A DNA stretch of 64,000 nucleotides, from positions 558,001 to 622,000 of the forward strand of contig NZ_CP015039.1 of NCBI RefSeq assembly GCF_002079305.1, given 5' to 3'. The DNA comes from Rhodovulum sp. P5 (GTDB lineage: Bacteria; Pseudomonadota; Alphaproteobacteria; Rhodobacterales; Rhodobacteraceae). The translations under genes and the position numbers were made by a program. This document shows positions 41,533 through 50,750 of the stretch, one piece after another. The notes below the pieces were generated by a model. The model was not told where the DNA came from, made no database searches, and saw nothing but the letters and a program-made list of their open reading frames with translations. Each line of letters opens with the position of its first letter. Within the stretch, counting starts at the first letter, position 1.

Positions 41533-42294
41533 TTACAGAACAAGGCGCCCAGCCAGATGGGCGCGGGCAACCTCTGTCTTTGGATTTTCAAAGAATTCCC
41601 GCGCAGGCCGGTGTTCTGTCACCCGGCCGCGATGCAGGAACACCACGTCATCGGCCAGCCGGCGCGCCTGCCCCACGTCGTGGCTGACAAGGATGACGCG
41701 CACGCCATTGCAGGCCGCATCACGGATGATCGACTCGATCGCGTGGCAGGAGGACGGGTCGAGGCTGGCCGTCGGTTCGTCCAGCAGCAGAACCTCCGGC
41801 TCCGTGGCCAATGCCCGGGCAAGGCAAAGCCTTTGCTGCTCTCCCCCCGACAGATGGCGCGCCGCCTGCCCGGCCTTGTCCGCCAGACCGACCCGCGCCA
41901 GCAACGCGTCGCGCCGCCGCCGATCCACGCCGCGCGCGCGCAACACGAAGTCGACATTCGCGGCCACCGAGCGGCGTAGAAGGACCGGCTTCTGGAACAC
42001 CAACGCCTGCCGCCGCATAACCGCGGGCGACATCGGCAACCCGCCCCAGCGGACCGTTCCGCGACTCGGTGCGATCAAGCCGTGCAACAGGCGCAAAAGC
42101 AGGCTCTTGCCCGCGCCGTTGGGGCCCATCACCACGGTCAGACCCGTCGGCCTGAGCCGCAGGTCGAGGCCGGAAATAAGCTCGCTCCCACCAAGGGTCA
42201 GGCCCAGCCCTGTCACCTCAAGCGGCATTAGCGGCGGCAGGATCGGCCGACCCGCCGGTACGACCGGCCCCGGGGGATGCACCGTTTCACGCAC
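41533..42294 (-). CDS. tupC: Tungstate ABC transporter ATP-binding protein
   Basis: A 253-residue ABC ATPase. Walker A GPNGAGKSL, signature LSGGEQQRLCLARAL, Walker B VLLLDEPTASLD and H-loop ILVSHD are all intact. The GTG start at 42294 overlaps the tupB stop by eight bases; ATG 42228 would give a protein starting at the first ABC strand (MPLEVTGLGL) but has no Shine-Dalgarno. There is no TOBE domain, in line with TupC and unlike ModC. It energises tungstate import with TupB. Confidence 0.9.
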   Translation of the reverse strand: MRETVHPPGPVVPAGRPILPPLMPLEVTGLGLTLGGSELISGLDLRLRPTGLTVVMGPNGAGKSLLLRLLHGLIAPSRGTVRWGGLPMSPAVMRRQALVFQKPVLLRRSVAANVDFVLRARGVDRRRRDALLARVGLADKAGQAARHLSGGEQQRLCLARALATEPEVLLLDEPTASLDPSSCHAIESIIRDAACNGVRVILVSHDVGQARRLADDVVFLHRGRVTEHRPAREFFENPKTEVARAHLAGRLVL

Positions 42295-42994
42295 AGGCTT
42301 GCCGTATCGCGGTCAGCCGCACGCCCTGAACCACCGCGTTCACCGCCAGGGCAATTGCCATCAGGACAATGCCCAGGGCCAGGGCCAGCGCCAGATCCCC
42401 CTTGGAGGTTTCCAGCGCAATCGCCGTCGTCATCACACGGGTCAGATGGTCGATATTGCCACCCACGATGATCACCGCGCCGACCTCGGCAATGGCGCGC
42501 CCGAAACCGGCCAATCCGACCGTCAGCAGGGAATAGCGCGCATCCCACAAGAGCGCCCGCACCACCTGCCCGCGCGACAGGCAGAAAGACCGGAACTGCT
42601 CGGCATATTCCTCGTGCAGATCCTCCAGAACCTGACGCGACAGGGCCGCAACGATAGGGGCGATCAAGATGGTCTGGGCAATGATCATCGCGGTCGGCGT
42701 ATATAGCAGCCCCAGAAAGCCCAGCGGCCCGGCGCGTGACAGGTGCAGATAGACCAGAAGCCCCACCACCACCGGCGGCAGGCCCATCAACGCATTCACG
42801 GCCACAAGCGCCGCCTGCCGTCCCGGAAAGCGCGTAACCGCCAGAAACGCCCCAACCGGCAGTCCCAACAGGCAGGACAGCGCCGTCGCCGTCAGGCTGA
42901 CGCGCAAGGACAGGCCGACGATCTCGATCAGATCGCCGTCACCCGATGCGACAAGAGACACGGCCATTCCCAGGGCCTCTCCGAAATCCTGCAA
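42287..42994 (-). CDS. tupB: Tungstate ABC transporter permease
   Basis: A 235-residue permease with about five or six membrane helices. The EAA-like cytosolic loop (LSRGQVVRALLWDARYSLLT) contacts the ATPase. TTG 42994 is chosen because GGGAGGAAATC lies directly upstream at ideal spacing; the longer frame to 43069 runs into the promoter region. It is the first gene of the operon and is divergent from the HTH/binding-protein regulator across the palindromic operator. Confidence 0.9.
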   Translation of the reverse strand: MQDFGEALGMAVSLVASGDGDLIEIVGLSLRVSLTATALSCLLGLPVGAFLAVTRFPGRQAALVAVNALMGLPPVVVGLLVYLHLSRAGPLGFLGLLYTPTAMIIAQTILIAPIVAALSRQVLEDLHEEYAEQFRSFCLSRGQVVRALLWDARYSLLTVGLAGFGRAIAEVGAVIIVGGNIDHLTRVMTTAIALETSKGDLALALALGIVLMAIALAVNAVVQGVRLTAIRQACA

Positions 42995-43130
42995 GATTTC
43001 CTCCCAGATGCAGATTTTTCGGACACGTTGAGCGTAGAAAGCGAATTGCATTGCGGCAAGCGATTTCAACCGCGCCAGTCATAGACGTAGCGTCCCGATC
43101 CAGAGGAAAAGGCCAGAGGTCTGGGCCGGG

Positions 43131-43175
43131 CCGTTCTGCAAAATCTCGCAGAACTTTGCATATCTTGCAGAACGG
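43131..43175. promoter_or_regulatory. Palindromic operator between tupB and its divergent regulator
   Basis: A perfect 11-base inverted repeat, CCGTTCTGCAA (43131-43141) and TTGCAGAACGG (43165-43175), is separated by 23 bases. A third GCAGAAC half-site is in the middle (43148-43154). The 372-base region around it has no other gene. The obvious reading is that the divergent regulator binds here to control tupBCA and itself. Confidence 0.65.
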
Positions 43176-43366
43176 TCGAGATCCCGATCTTCCCCTCGAC
43201 AGCGGCGTCCGGCGCCGGATACGCTTCGGCGTCAGGGAGGACAGGGCTTTCAGCGGCCGCTTGGGGTCATCTTGGCGTAAGGTCGGGGCACTGGGGCCGA
43301 TCCGTCCTTGGGTCGACCGATGCGACACCGCGAAAGCCCATCGAGAAGAGGGAAACACCGACGACC

Positions 43367-44266
43367 ATGCCGGAGGTGCAGGACAAAACATCACCACCCG
43401 AATTCCTGACGGTCCGGGAACTGGCCGATCTGTTGCGGATCAAGGAACGGAAGGTCTACGAACTGGCCGCCTCGGGCCAGATCCCGGTGTCACGCGTGAC
43501 CGGCAAACTTCTGTTCCCCGAACGCGACATCCGCGCCTGGATCGCAGGCGGCAGCAGCGGCGGCCCGGCCCCCGCCGACGACAGGCCCCCGGAAATCTTT
43601 CTGGGCAGCCATGATCCGTTGCTGGACTGGGCCATCCGACAGTCACGCTGCGGGCTTGCCACGCGCTTCGACGGCAGTCTGGACGGGCTTGCCCGGTTTG
43701 CCGCAGGCGAAGGTGTGGCCGGTGGGTTGCACATCCATGATGCGGAAACCGGGGGCTGGAACCTGCCGCAGGTAACAGCCGCCTGTTCGGGTCAGAACGC
43801 GGTCCTTATCGCATGGGCGCGGCGCAACCGGGGGCTGGTGATCCGCCCCACGGACGTCGGCGCGATCCGCTCCATGGCCGATCTGGCCGGCCGGACGGTT
43901 GTCCCGCGCCAACCCGAGTCCGGCACCCAGACAGCCTTTGAAAAACTGCTGGCCGCGGACGGGCTGTGCCAAGGGGACCTGTCCCTTGTCGAAAGCGCCC
44001 CGACCGAGGACGATGCGGTGATGGCCGTGGCCCAAGGCAAGGCCGAGGTCGCCTTCGGGCTGGAATCGGTCGCCCGAATCTTCGGCCTGCATTTCGTGCC
44101 CATCATCGAGGAACGCTTCGACCTTTTGGTCGACCGCCGCGCGTGGTTCGAGCCGCCGCTGCAACGCCTTCTTTCCTTCTGCCGATCCGAGAGCTTCCGG
44201 ACCCATGCAAAGGAGACGCCCGGTTATGACATGGGCGAGCTTGGCACGGTGCGCTGGAACGCCTGA
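43367..44266 (+). CDS. HTH (excisionase-like) regulator with periplasmic-binding-protein-like sensor domain
   Basis: A 299-residue one-component regulator. Residues 12-62 are an excisionase/MerR-like winged helix (FLTVRELADLLRIKERKVYE, then GKLLFPERDIRAWI). Residues 75-295 are a PBP-like domain of the type found in molybdate/tungstate sensors and MoeA-linked proteins (HDPLLDWAIRQS, then LAGRTVVPRQPESGTQTAFE and AQGKAEVAFGLESVAR). It lacks a signal peptide and is cytosolic. Divergence from tupB and the shared palindrome suggest that it senses tungstate or molybdate and represses the transporter. The ligand is inferred from context. Confidence 0.85.
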   Translation: MPEVQDKTSPPEFLTVRELADLLRIKERKVYELAASGQIPVSRVTGKLLFPERDIRAWIAGGSSGGPAPADDRPPEIFLGSHDPLLDWAIRQSRCGLATRFDGSLDGLARFAAGEGVAGGLHIHDAETGGWNLPQVTAACSGQNAVLIAWARRNRGLVIRPTDVGAIRSMADLAGRTVVPRQPESGTQTAFEKLLAADGLCQGDLSLVESAPTEDDAVMAVAQGKAEVAFGLESVARIFGLHFVPIIEERFDLLVDRRAWFEPPLQRLLSFCRSESFRTHAKETPGYDMGELGTVRWNA

Positions 44267-44363
44267 CGACCCGGGGCGAGTGCCATTTTCACGACCTTCG
44301 CCCCTAGGGTTCCGGTGACGCTATCGCGCCGGAATTTCGTCGCCGAAACCCTGACGGCGCGCC

Positions 44364-46415
44364 TCACACCTTGCGTCTTGGCGGAGTGTTGCCACCGGCC
44401 GGCATCGGCGCGCGTTTTCTGGAAAGCCGCTTGCCGGTATCGGCCGCGGGGTTGCGCTTTTTCGGGGCCGGTCCATCGCCACGCGGTTTCTTGGCAACCC
44501 CCTCAGCCGTCCGGTCCGCGCGGTCGCTGGCGCGGGGTTTGTCCTTAGGTTTGGCCCACCCCTTCTTCAGGGTCGAATGGCGCGCCTTGCGCGGCTTGTC
44601 CTTGACCGGGTGTCGCGCAACCTCCGCGTCGGACCGGGGGGCAGGTGTAGGCGCAGCCTCTTCGGCGCGCGGCGTCGGTGTCGGAACCTGTGCAGCCCGT
44701 GGCCCCGCGTCCCTTTCAGGAACTGGCCGCCCACGACCCGCGGACGGTTTGCCATGGGGTTTGGCGGGCCTTTGCGGTGCCGCGCCATCCCGTGATGCAG
44801 GGCGCGGCCGCGCCGGGCGCTCTTGCGGCTGACTTGATCCTTCGGGGACAGCATCCAGCTTGCGGGCGCTCACATCGTCTTCCAGAATCCCCTCCGGCCC
44901 CAGACGGTCTAGGAAGCCAGGCAGCGCAGGCTCGGCGATTTCGACAAGTGTCGTCTCGGGCATCACGCGGATCTTGCCGATCTGCGCCTTGTCGAGATCC
45001 CCGGCACGGCACAAGAGCGGCAAGAGCCAACGCGCCTCTGCCCGGCGATCCTGCCCGATGGACAGTTCCACCCAGGCCGACGGGCCGAAAGGCGCGCGTT
45101 CGGGGCGCGCCGCCCTTGCCGTGGGTGCATTCAGTTCCTCGGGCGCGGACAGGTTGGCACGGTAAAGCCGCAGGCAAGCGGCTGCGATCTGCTCCGGCCC
45201 GTAATCGGCCATCAGCTTCGCGGCAAAGGCCGCTTCGGTCTGAGACAGCTCCGCCGCCCATATCGGATCGGACAGAAGGCGGCTTTCATCCAGCGCAAGG
45301 ATTTCCTCGGGGCTCGGGGCAAAGGTCCATTCGGCCCCGATCTTGGCCCATTTCAGCAGGCGTGCGGCCTTTTTCGACACCTTGTCGGGCACGATCAGGG
45401 CAGAGATCCCCTTGCGACCTGCCCGCCCGGTGCGACCGGACCGGTGCAAGAGCGCCTCGGTATTCGTCGGCAGATCGGCGTGGATCACCAGATCGAGATT
45501 GGGCAGGTCGATGCCCCGCGCCGCCACATCGGTGGCCACGCAGACCCGCGCGCGCCCGTCCCGCAGCGCCTGAAGCGCATGGCTGCGCTCATCCTGGCTC
45601 AACTCCCCCGACAGGCTGACGACCGACAGGCCCCGGTTGGCAAGGCGCGCGGCCAGACGGGCGACCGCGGCGCGGGTATTGGCAAAGACGATGGAGGTCG
45701 GCGCATCATGATAGCGCAACAGGTTGATGATGGCATGTTCGGCATCGGCCGGTGCCACCTGAATCGCCTGATAGGCAATATCGGTGTGCTGCTCACCCCG
45801 CGACAGCGTGGTGACCCGAACCGCGTCGCGCTGATACTGCTTGGCCAGATCCGCGATCGCCGGCGGCACCGTGGCCGAGAACAGAAGCGTCCGCCGGTCC
45901 GACGGGGCCTCCCCCAGCATGAATTCCAGATCCTCGCGAAAGCCGAGGTCCAGCATCTCGTCGGCCTCGTCCAGCACCACGGCCCGGATATCGCCAAGAT
46001 CGAGCGATCCACGGGTGATATGGTCACGCAGACGCCCCGGCGTTCCCACGACGATATGCGCGCCGCGGTCCAGCGCCCGGCGCTCGTCCCGCGCATCCAT
46101 GCCCCCGATGCAGGACACCACCCGCGCCCCCGCCTTGGAATACAACCACATCAGTTCCCGCTGCACCTGAAGCGCCAGTTCCCGCGTCGGCGCGACGACC
46201 AGCGCAAGGGGGGCTGCGGGGGCGGCCAGCCGCTCCTCCGACCCCAGAAGCGTTGGGGCGATGGCCAAACCGAAACCCACCGTCTTGCCCGACCCGGTCT
46301 GGGCCGACACCAGCAGGTCGGCCTCCGAAAGGTCCGGGGCCGTGACGGCCTTCTGAACCTCGGTCAGCGTGTCGAACCCGCGTTCGGCGAGGGCGTCGGA
46401 AAGAGTCGATATCAT
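44364..46415 (-). CDS. DEAD-box ATP-dependent RNA helicase with long basic tail
   Basis: A 683-residue DeaD/CsdA-like helicase. Motif I AQTGSGKT, motif II DEAD in VLDEADEML, motif III SAT, and motif VI HRSGRTGRAGR are intact. After the RecA core a DbpA-like RNA-binding domain lies at about 480-560 (SAWVELSIGQDRRAEARWLL). The last 120 or so residues are Lys/Arg/Pro-rich low complexity and likely disordered RNA-binding sequence. ATG 46415 starts at the helicase core. The role would be cold adaptation, ribosome assembly or mRNA turnover, as for CsdA, but the exact orthology is uncertain. Confidence 0.92.
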   Translation of the reverse strand: MISTLSDALAERGFDTLTEVQKAVTAPDLSEADLLVSAQTGSGKTVGFGLAIAPTLLGSEERLAAPAAPLALVVAPTRELALQVQRELMWLYSKAGARVVSCIGGMDARDERRALDRGAHIVVGTPGRLRDHITRGSLDLGDIRAVVLDEADEMLDLGFREDLEFMLGEAPSDRRTLLFSATVPPAIADLAKQYQRDAVRVTTLSRGEQHTDIAYQAIQVAPADAEHAIINLLRYHDAPTSIVFANTRAAVARLAARLANRGLSVVSLSGELSQDERSHALQALRDGRARVCVATDVAARGIDLPNLDLVIHADLPTNTEALLHRSGRTGRAGRKGISALIVPDKVSKKAARLLKWAKIGAEWTFAPSPEEILALDESRLLSDPIWAAELSQTEAAFAAKLMADYGPEQIAAACLRLYRANLSAPEELNAPTARAARPERAPFGPSAWVELSIGQDRRAEARWLLPLLCRAGDLDKAQIGKIRVMPETTLVEIAEPALPGFLDRLGPEGILEDDVSARKLDAVPEGSSQPQERPARPRPASRDGAAPQRPAKPHGKPSAGRGRPVPERDAGPRAAQVPTPTPRAEEAAPTPAPRSDAEVARHPVKDKPRKARHSTLKKGWAKPKDKPRASDRADRTAEGVAKKPRGDGPAPKKRNPAADTGKRLSRKRAPMPAGGNTPPRRKV

Positions 46416-46555
46416 GGGGAGAGCATCCGTGGGAGGCCGCGCCAGCATGGCACGGTAAAGAGGGCAGGCATAGGGGATTGTGCCCCCCATGTCCAGCAAA
46501 GACTGGGCGAGGCAGGACCGTGCAGGGACCGGCGCGGCCCGCTGATTACCCTGCA

Positions 46556-47149
46556 CTAGCTGTCTTGTCCAGCCTTCAGGGCCGCCCTCAACTCCGCTTG
46601 CCGGGCCTGGAATCCTTCGGCATCTCCGAAATCCACGAAACGGCCATAAGAGGCATGAGGCTCCGCCACGCGTCGGGCATGCTTGATCGGGCACCAGAAT
46701 TGTTCGGTCCGCGCGGCGATCTCCCTCACGAAGGCGATCAACCCGTTGGCATAGCCGCAATAGATGCAGTTCAGCTTCTGCAATCCGTTCAGATAGGCCA
46801 GTTGGTGGCGGTCGATCACGATGTGATCGGCACGGCGCACTTTTTCGATCCCGTAAACGGGAAAACACACGGCCTGATACAGCATCACCGTCAGGTCCAG
46901 CAGCACAAGCGGCACGATCAGGACATAAATGAACGGCGCTGTCAGGATGAACAACGGCCGGGGATTGCGCAGAAATGTCAGCAGGCTGACCCGCAGGGCG
47001 TTGTGGCGCGCCAAGACTTCTGCCTCAAAGCGCACCCGGCCCTGCTCGATCCGATAGCGGAACTCCGCCCGCTTTTCGTCAAGCTCGTCCTGCAGGCTTT
47101 GCTGCAACTCCCGTATCCGGGCGAGCAGGCTTTCGACATTGGGCGTCAT
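46556..47149 (-). CDS. Conserved membrane protein of unknown function with CxxC motif
   Basis: A 197-residue protein. An N-terminal helical, charged region (residues 1-55, likely coiled coil: ARIRELQQSLQDELDEKRAE) is followed by a hydrophobic pair of membrane segments (LFILTAPFIYVLIVPLVLLD, then LTVMLYQAVCFPVYGI). A cytosolic tail has NCIYCGYANG, which could bind metal or form a disulfide. ATG 47149 has AGGAAGGGAA upstream. I recognise it as a conserved but unnamed family. It lies between the DEAD-box helicase and an FKBP isomerase, without clear operon links. Confidence 0.75.
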   Translation of the reverse strand: MTPNVESLLARIRELQQSLQDELDEKRAEFRYRIEQGRVRFEAEVLARHNALRVSLLTFLRNPRPLFILTAPFIYVLIVPLVLLDLTVMLYQAVCFPVYGIEKVRRADHIVIDRHQLAYLNGLQKLNCIYCGYANGLIAFVREIAARTEQFWCPIKHARRVAEPHASYGRFVDFGDAEGFQARQAELRAALKAGQDS

Positions 47150-47212
47150 GGCACGTTCCCTTCCTGTTCGATCCAGTTGACCACAAGGGCGCGGAACGTG
47201 CCACAACCGTGG

Positions 47213-47641
47213 TTAATCGATCGAGACCAGTTCGATCCGGAACGTCAGGTCCTTGCCCGCCAGCGGGTGGTTGGCGTCCAGCACGACCTCCGTCTCGGTC
47301 AACTCGGCCACGGTCACCGGGATCACCTGCCCCTGTTCGGTCTGCACCTGCAGCGATGCGCCGACTTCCAGCGGCATGTCGGCGGGCACCTGCGCACGCG
47401 GGATCGCCTGCCGCGCCTCGGGCCGGGCCTCGCCGTAGGCATCGGCGCAGGCGATTTCCACGGTCTTCTTGTCCCCCGCGCTCATCCCCGGCAGCGCGGA
47501 ATCAAGGCCGGGGATGATCTGCCCCGAACCCACGGTGAATTCCAGCGGATCACGCCCTTCGGAACTGTCGAAAACGGTGCCGTCCGACAGGGTGCCGGTG
47601 TAGTGGATGCGAACCTTGTCGCCCGCCTTGACCTGGGTCAT
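47213..47641 (-). CDS. SlyD/SlpA-type FKBP peptidyl-prolyl isomerase
   Basis: A 142-residue enzyme that combines an FKBP domain (RIHYTGTLSDGTVFDSSEGR, then IPGLDSALPGMSAGDKKT) with an inserted chaperone flap (about 70-120). It has no signal peptide, so it acts in the cytosol. The C-terminus lacks the His-rich metal-binding tail of E. coli SlyD, so SlpA-like is the closer description. SlyD-like proteins help nickel delivery to hydrogenase in E. coli, but without the tail such a role for the hydrogenase in this window is not supported. Confidence 0.9.
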   Translation of the reverse strand: MTQVKAGDKVRIHYTGTLSDGTVFDSSEGRDPLEFTVGSGQIIPGLDSALPGMSAGDKKTVEIACADAYGEARPEARQAIPRAQVPADMPLEVGASLQVQTEQGQVIPVTVAELTETEVVLDANHPLAGKDLTFRIELVSID

Positions 47642-47756
47642 CGGTCTCTCTTTCATATGTCGGGGGTGAATTTCCAAAGGCCGCGCCACCAGCGCGCGGG
47701 TGCTTTGATCGGTTACCCCAGCGTAAAGGGAAGACCGGCGATGTAAACCCCGTGCC

Positions 47757-48134
47757 TCAGGCGGGTTTGATCAGCCCGAAAGCGGCGCCCGTAGGATCGG
47801 TCACGATGGCAACGCGGCCGACAAACGGGATCTCGAATGGCTCCTTGATCACCTGCCCGGCGCGTTCACGCGTTTGCTCAACCGCCTTGTCCACGTCCTT
47901 GACGGCAAAGTAGGAAAACCAGTGCGGGGGTCGCCCCTCGGCCTCCTGCAGGTTGCTCATGTCCATCACGCCGAGCACGGCCTGATCCCCGCGCTTGCCG
48001 ACATAATAGCCGGCCGGCCCCATCGGCACCTGCTCGAAATGCCAGCCGCAAACAGCCCTGTAGTATTTCAGCGCCCCCTGAACGTCCCGCGTCCTCAATT
48101 CGGTCCACCAGACCTTTCCGTGGTTCTGCGACAT
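47757..48134 (-). CDS. VOC-family (glyoxalase/bleomycin-resistance fold) protein
   Basis: A 125-residue protein with the paired beta-alpha-beta-beta-beta modules of the VOC superfamily (VWWTELRTRDVQGALKYYRA, then GHWFEQVP-like loop and WFSYFAVKDVDKAV). It matches the group of short VOC proteins that bind small ligands, sometimes annotated as glyoxalase-like or 27 kDa antigen-like. The metal ligands are not all obvious, so catalysis is uncertain. AAGGAG is seven bases before the ATG. Divergent from the haloacid dehalogenase gene. Confidence 0.85.
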   Translation of the reverse strand: MSQNHGKVWWTELRTRDVQGALKYYRAVCGWHFEQVPMGPAGYYVGKRGDQAVLGVMDMSNLQEAEGRPPHWFSYFAVKDVDKAVEQTRERAGQVIKEPFEIPFVGRVAIVTDPTGAAFGLIKPA

Positions 48135-48250
48135 CGCATTCTCCTTCTGCGTTCGCATGGCTGTTAATGCTTGAACGTAACACGCATGTGCACGGACGCT
48201 CTTTCCCAGTTTGCGCGCCTGTGCCACTGTCGCCCGGCGAGGGAGGAGAA

Positions 48251-48940
48251 ATGACGACAACGACCTGCATCTTCGATGCGTATGGCACGCTGTTCGACGT
48301 GGCCGCCGCCGCGCGGCAGGCCGCGGCGGAACCGGGGCGGGACCGTCTGGGCGATGTCTGGCCGACGCTGGCAGAGGACTGGCGTCAGAAGCAGTTGCAA
48401 TACAGCTGGCTGCGCGCGGTCACGGGCGCCCATGCGGATTTCTGGCAGGTCACGCAGGACGGCCTCGACTGGGCGCTGGAGGCGTCCGGGCTGGACGGCG
48501 ATGCCGGGTTGCGGGCGCGGCTTCTCGACCTTTACCGGGAACTGTCCGCCTATCCAGAGGTGCCGGCGATGCTGTCGGCGCTGAAACAGGCGGGCAAGGC
48601 GACCGCCATCCTGTCGAACGGGTCGCCGGATATGCTGGCGGCCGCGGTTGCCTCGGCCGGGATCGGCGATCTTCTGGACGATGTTCTGTCGGTGGAACGG
48701 GTCGGCGTCTTCAAGCCGCATCCGTCCGTCTACGATCTTGTGGGACAACGCTTTGGCTGCGACCGGGCAGAGGTTCTGTTCGTCTCGTCCAACGGATGGG
48801 ATGCGGCGGCGGCCACGGGCTTTGGGTTCACGACCGCCTGGGTCAACCGCGCGGGCGCACCGATCGACCGTCTGCCCTGGCGGCCGGCACATGTGCTGAC
48901 CGACCTGACCGGCATTCCCGCACTGGCGATGGGGGCGTGA
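48251..48940 (+). CDS. L-2-haloacid dehalogenase (HAD type II)
   Basis: A 229-residue HAD hydrolase. The nucleophile D9 lies in FDAYGTLFD; the other core motifs are LSNGSPDML, the catalytic Lys in VFKPHPSVY and SSNGWDAAAA. The SNG and SSN(G)WD forms and YSWLR are those of L-2-haloacid dehalogenases, which hydrolyse 2-haloalkanoic acids to 2-hydroxy acids. GGAGGAG precedes the ATG. It is the first of an eight-gene plus-strand run, and its stop overlaps the next start (TGATG). Confidence 0.9.
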   Translation: MTTTTCIFDAYGTLFDVAAAARQAAAEPGRDRLGDVWPTLAEDWRQKQLQYSWLRAVTGAHADFWQVTQDGLDWALEASGLDGDAGLRARLLDLYRELSAYPEVPAMLSALKQAGKATAILSNGSPDMLAAAVASAGIGDLLDDVLSVERVGVFKPHPSVYDLVGQRFGCDRAEVLFVSSNGWDAAAATGFGFTTAWVNRAGAPIDRLPWRPAHVLTDLTGIPALAMGA

Positions 48941-49773
48941 TGCAACGTTTTGCCGCCGATGACGGCCTGATGCTGGCCTATGACGATCAGGGCGCGGGCG
49001 CACCGGTTCTTTGCCTGTGCGGGCTGACCCGCAACATGGACGATTTCGAGCCGGTGGTAGAGCGTTTCGCGGACCGCGCGCGCATCCTGCGGCTGGACAC
49101 CCGCGGGCGGGGTGCCTCCGATCACGATCCCGACTTCATGAACTACAACCTGATCCGCGAAAGCCGCGATGTCCTTGCGCTTGTCGATCACCTCGGGCTC
49201 GACCGGGTCGCGATCATCGGCACCTCACGCGGGGGGCTGATCGCGATGACCCTGGCCGCGGGCCATCGCACCCTGCTGTCCGGCGTCTGCCTGAACGATA
49301 TCGGCCCGATGATCGACCCCCACGGCATGGGCTATATCATGAGCTATCTGGGCCAGCGCCCGGGCTATGCCAACTACGACGATGCCGCGGCCCAGCTTGA
49401 AACGAAGATGGCCGGGCGCTTTCCCGGCGTGACGCGCGACCAGTGGCGCGCCTATGCTCGCCGCGTCTGGTCCGAGGCGCCGGACGGGTTGGCGCTGCGC
49501 TATGATCCGAACCTGCGTCGGGCGGTGGCAGAGGCATCCGCGGCGGGGGCGATGCCCGATCTCTGGCCGTTGTTCGACGCGCTGAACGGGCTGCCCGTCG
49601 CACTGATCCGGGGGCAGAATTCGGACATCCTCTCATGTGAAACCGCCGAGGAAATGCGCCGCCGCCGACCCGACATGATCTATGCCGAGATCCCCGACCG
49701 CGGGCATGTGCCCTTCCTTGACGAACCCGCCGCGGTCGAGGTGATCGCGGCCTTTATCGAGCGCCTGACATGA
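48940..49773 (+). CDS. Alpha/beta-fold hydrolase
   Basis: A 277-residue hydrolase. The nucleophile elbow is GTSRGG (S96); the C-terminal GQNSDIL and DRGHVPFLDEP supply Asp and His. The family resembles haloalkane dehalogenase/proline-iminopeptidase-like hydrolases, with DTRGRGASDHDPD after strand 4. The start codon overlaps the stop of the haloacid dehalogenase (ATGA-type coupling) and the stop overlaps the next gene. The substrate is unknown. Confidence 0.85.
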   Translation: MQRFAADDGLMLAYDDQGAGAPVLCLCGLTRNMDDFEPVVERFADRARILRLDTRGRGASDHDPDFMNYNLIRESRDVLALVDHLGLDRVAIIGTSRGGLIAMTLAAGHRTLLSGVCLNDIGPMIDPHGMGYIMSYLGQRPGYANYDDAAAQLETKMAGRFPGVTRDQWRAYARRVWSEAPDGLALRYDPNLRRAVAEASAAGAMPDLWPLFDALNGLPVALIRGQNSDILSCETAEEMRRRRPDMIYAEIPDRGHVPFLDEPAAVEVIAAFIERLT

Positions 49774-50750
49774 CCATCGACGCCATCGAGGCCGCCGCCG
49801 ACCGGCTGAAGGGCCGCGCGCGGCGCACGCCGCTCCTCTCCTCTCCGTTTCTGGACGAGATCGCCGGGCGGCGGGTGCTGGTGAAGGCCGAATGCCTGCA
49901 ACACACCGGCAGCTTCAAGTTCCGTGGCGGGTGGTCGGCGTTGTCGGCCCTGCCCGAGGCGGCCCGTGCCAAGGGCGTGATCGCCTATTCCTCCGGCAAC
50001 CATGCGCAGGGGGTGGCGCGGGCCGCGCAAACCCTTGGCGTTCCGGCCGTCATTCTCATGCCGTCCGACGCGCCGAGCTCCAAGATCGACAACACCCGCG
50101 CGATGGGGGCCGAGGTGGTGCATTACGACCGCGCAACCGGGGACCGCGACGCCATCGGCGCCGCACTGGCCGCGGAGCGTGGACTGACACCGGTGATGCC
50201 CTTCGATGACCCCAATGTCATCGCGGGGCAAGGCACCTGCGGTCTGGAAATCGCCGAACAGGCGGCAGAGGCGGGCATCGGCGGTGCCGATGTCCTGATC
50301 CCCTGCGGCGGCGGCGGGCTGACCGCGGGCACCGCGCTGGCGCTGGAGGCCCGGGCACCGAGGCTGCGCGTCCGCCCGGTGGAGCCCGAAGGCTTCGACG
50401 ACACGGCCCGGTCGCTGGCCAGCGGCCGGATCGAGCGGAACGAAAAGACCGCCGGATCGGTCTGCGATGCGATCCTGACGCCGTCCCCCGGCAAGCTGAC
50501 CTTCCCGACCATCGCGCGTCTGTGCGGCCCGGGCCTTGTGGTCAGCGAAAACGACGCCCTGCGCGCCATGGCCGCGGCCTTCGCCCGCCTGAAGATCGTG
50601 GTGGAACCGGGCGGCGCCGTCGCACTGGCCGCAGCGCTTTATCACCCCGCGCAATTCGAGGGCGACGCGGTGATCGTCATCGCCTCGGGCGGCAATGTGG
50701 AACCGGCGCTGTTTGCCGAGACGCTGGGCCGCTACGGGGACGGGGCATGA
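49770..50750 (+). CDS. PLP-dependent threonine/serine dehydratase
   Basis: A 326-residue fold-type II PLP enzyme. The PLP lysine K50 is in TGSFKFRG, the phosphate-binding loop in PCGGGGLTAG. AYSSGNHAQGVA is the conserved substrate loop. The size fits a catabolic threonine dehydratase or serine racemase-like enzyme without the regulatory ACT domain, so isoleucine-type feedback is not expected. ATGA overlap with the upstream hydrolase and with the downstream EEP gene implies one transcript. Confidence 0.9.
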   Translation: MTIDAIEAAADRLKGRARRTPLLSSPFLDEIAGRRVLVKAECLQHTGSFKFRGGWSALSALPEAARAKGVIAYSSGNHAQGVARAAQTLGVPAVILMPSDAPSSKIDNTRAMGAEVVHYDRATGDRDAIGAALAAERGLTPVMPFDDPNVIAGQGTCGLEIAEQAAEAGIGGADVLIPCGGGGLTAGTALALEARAPRLRVRPVEPEGFDDTARSLASGRIERNEKTAGSVCDAILTPSPGKLTFPTIARLCGPGLVVSENDALRAMAAAFARLKIVVEPGGAVALAAALYHPAQFEGDAVIVIASGGNVEPALFAETLGRYGDGA

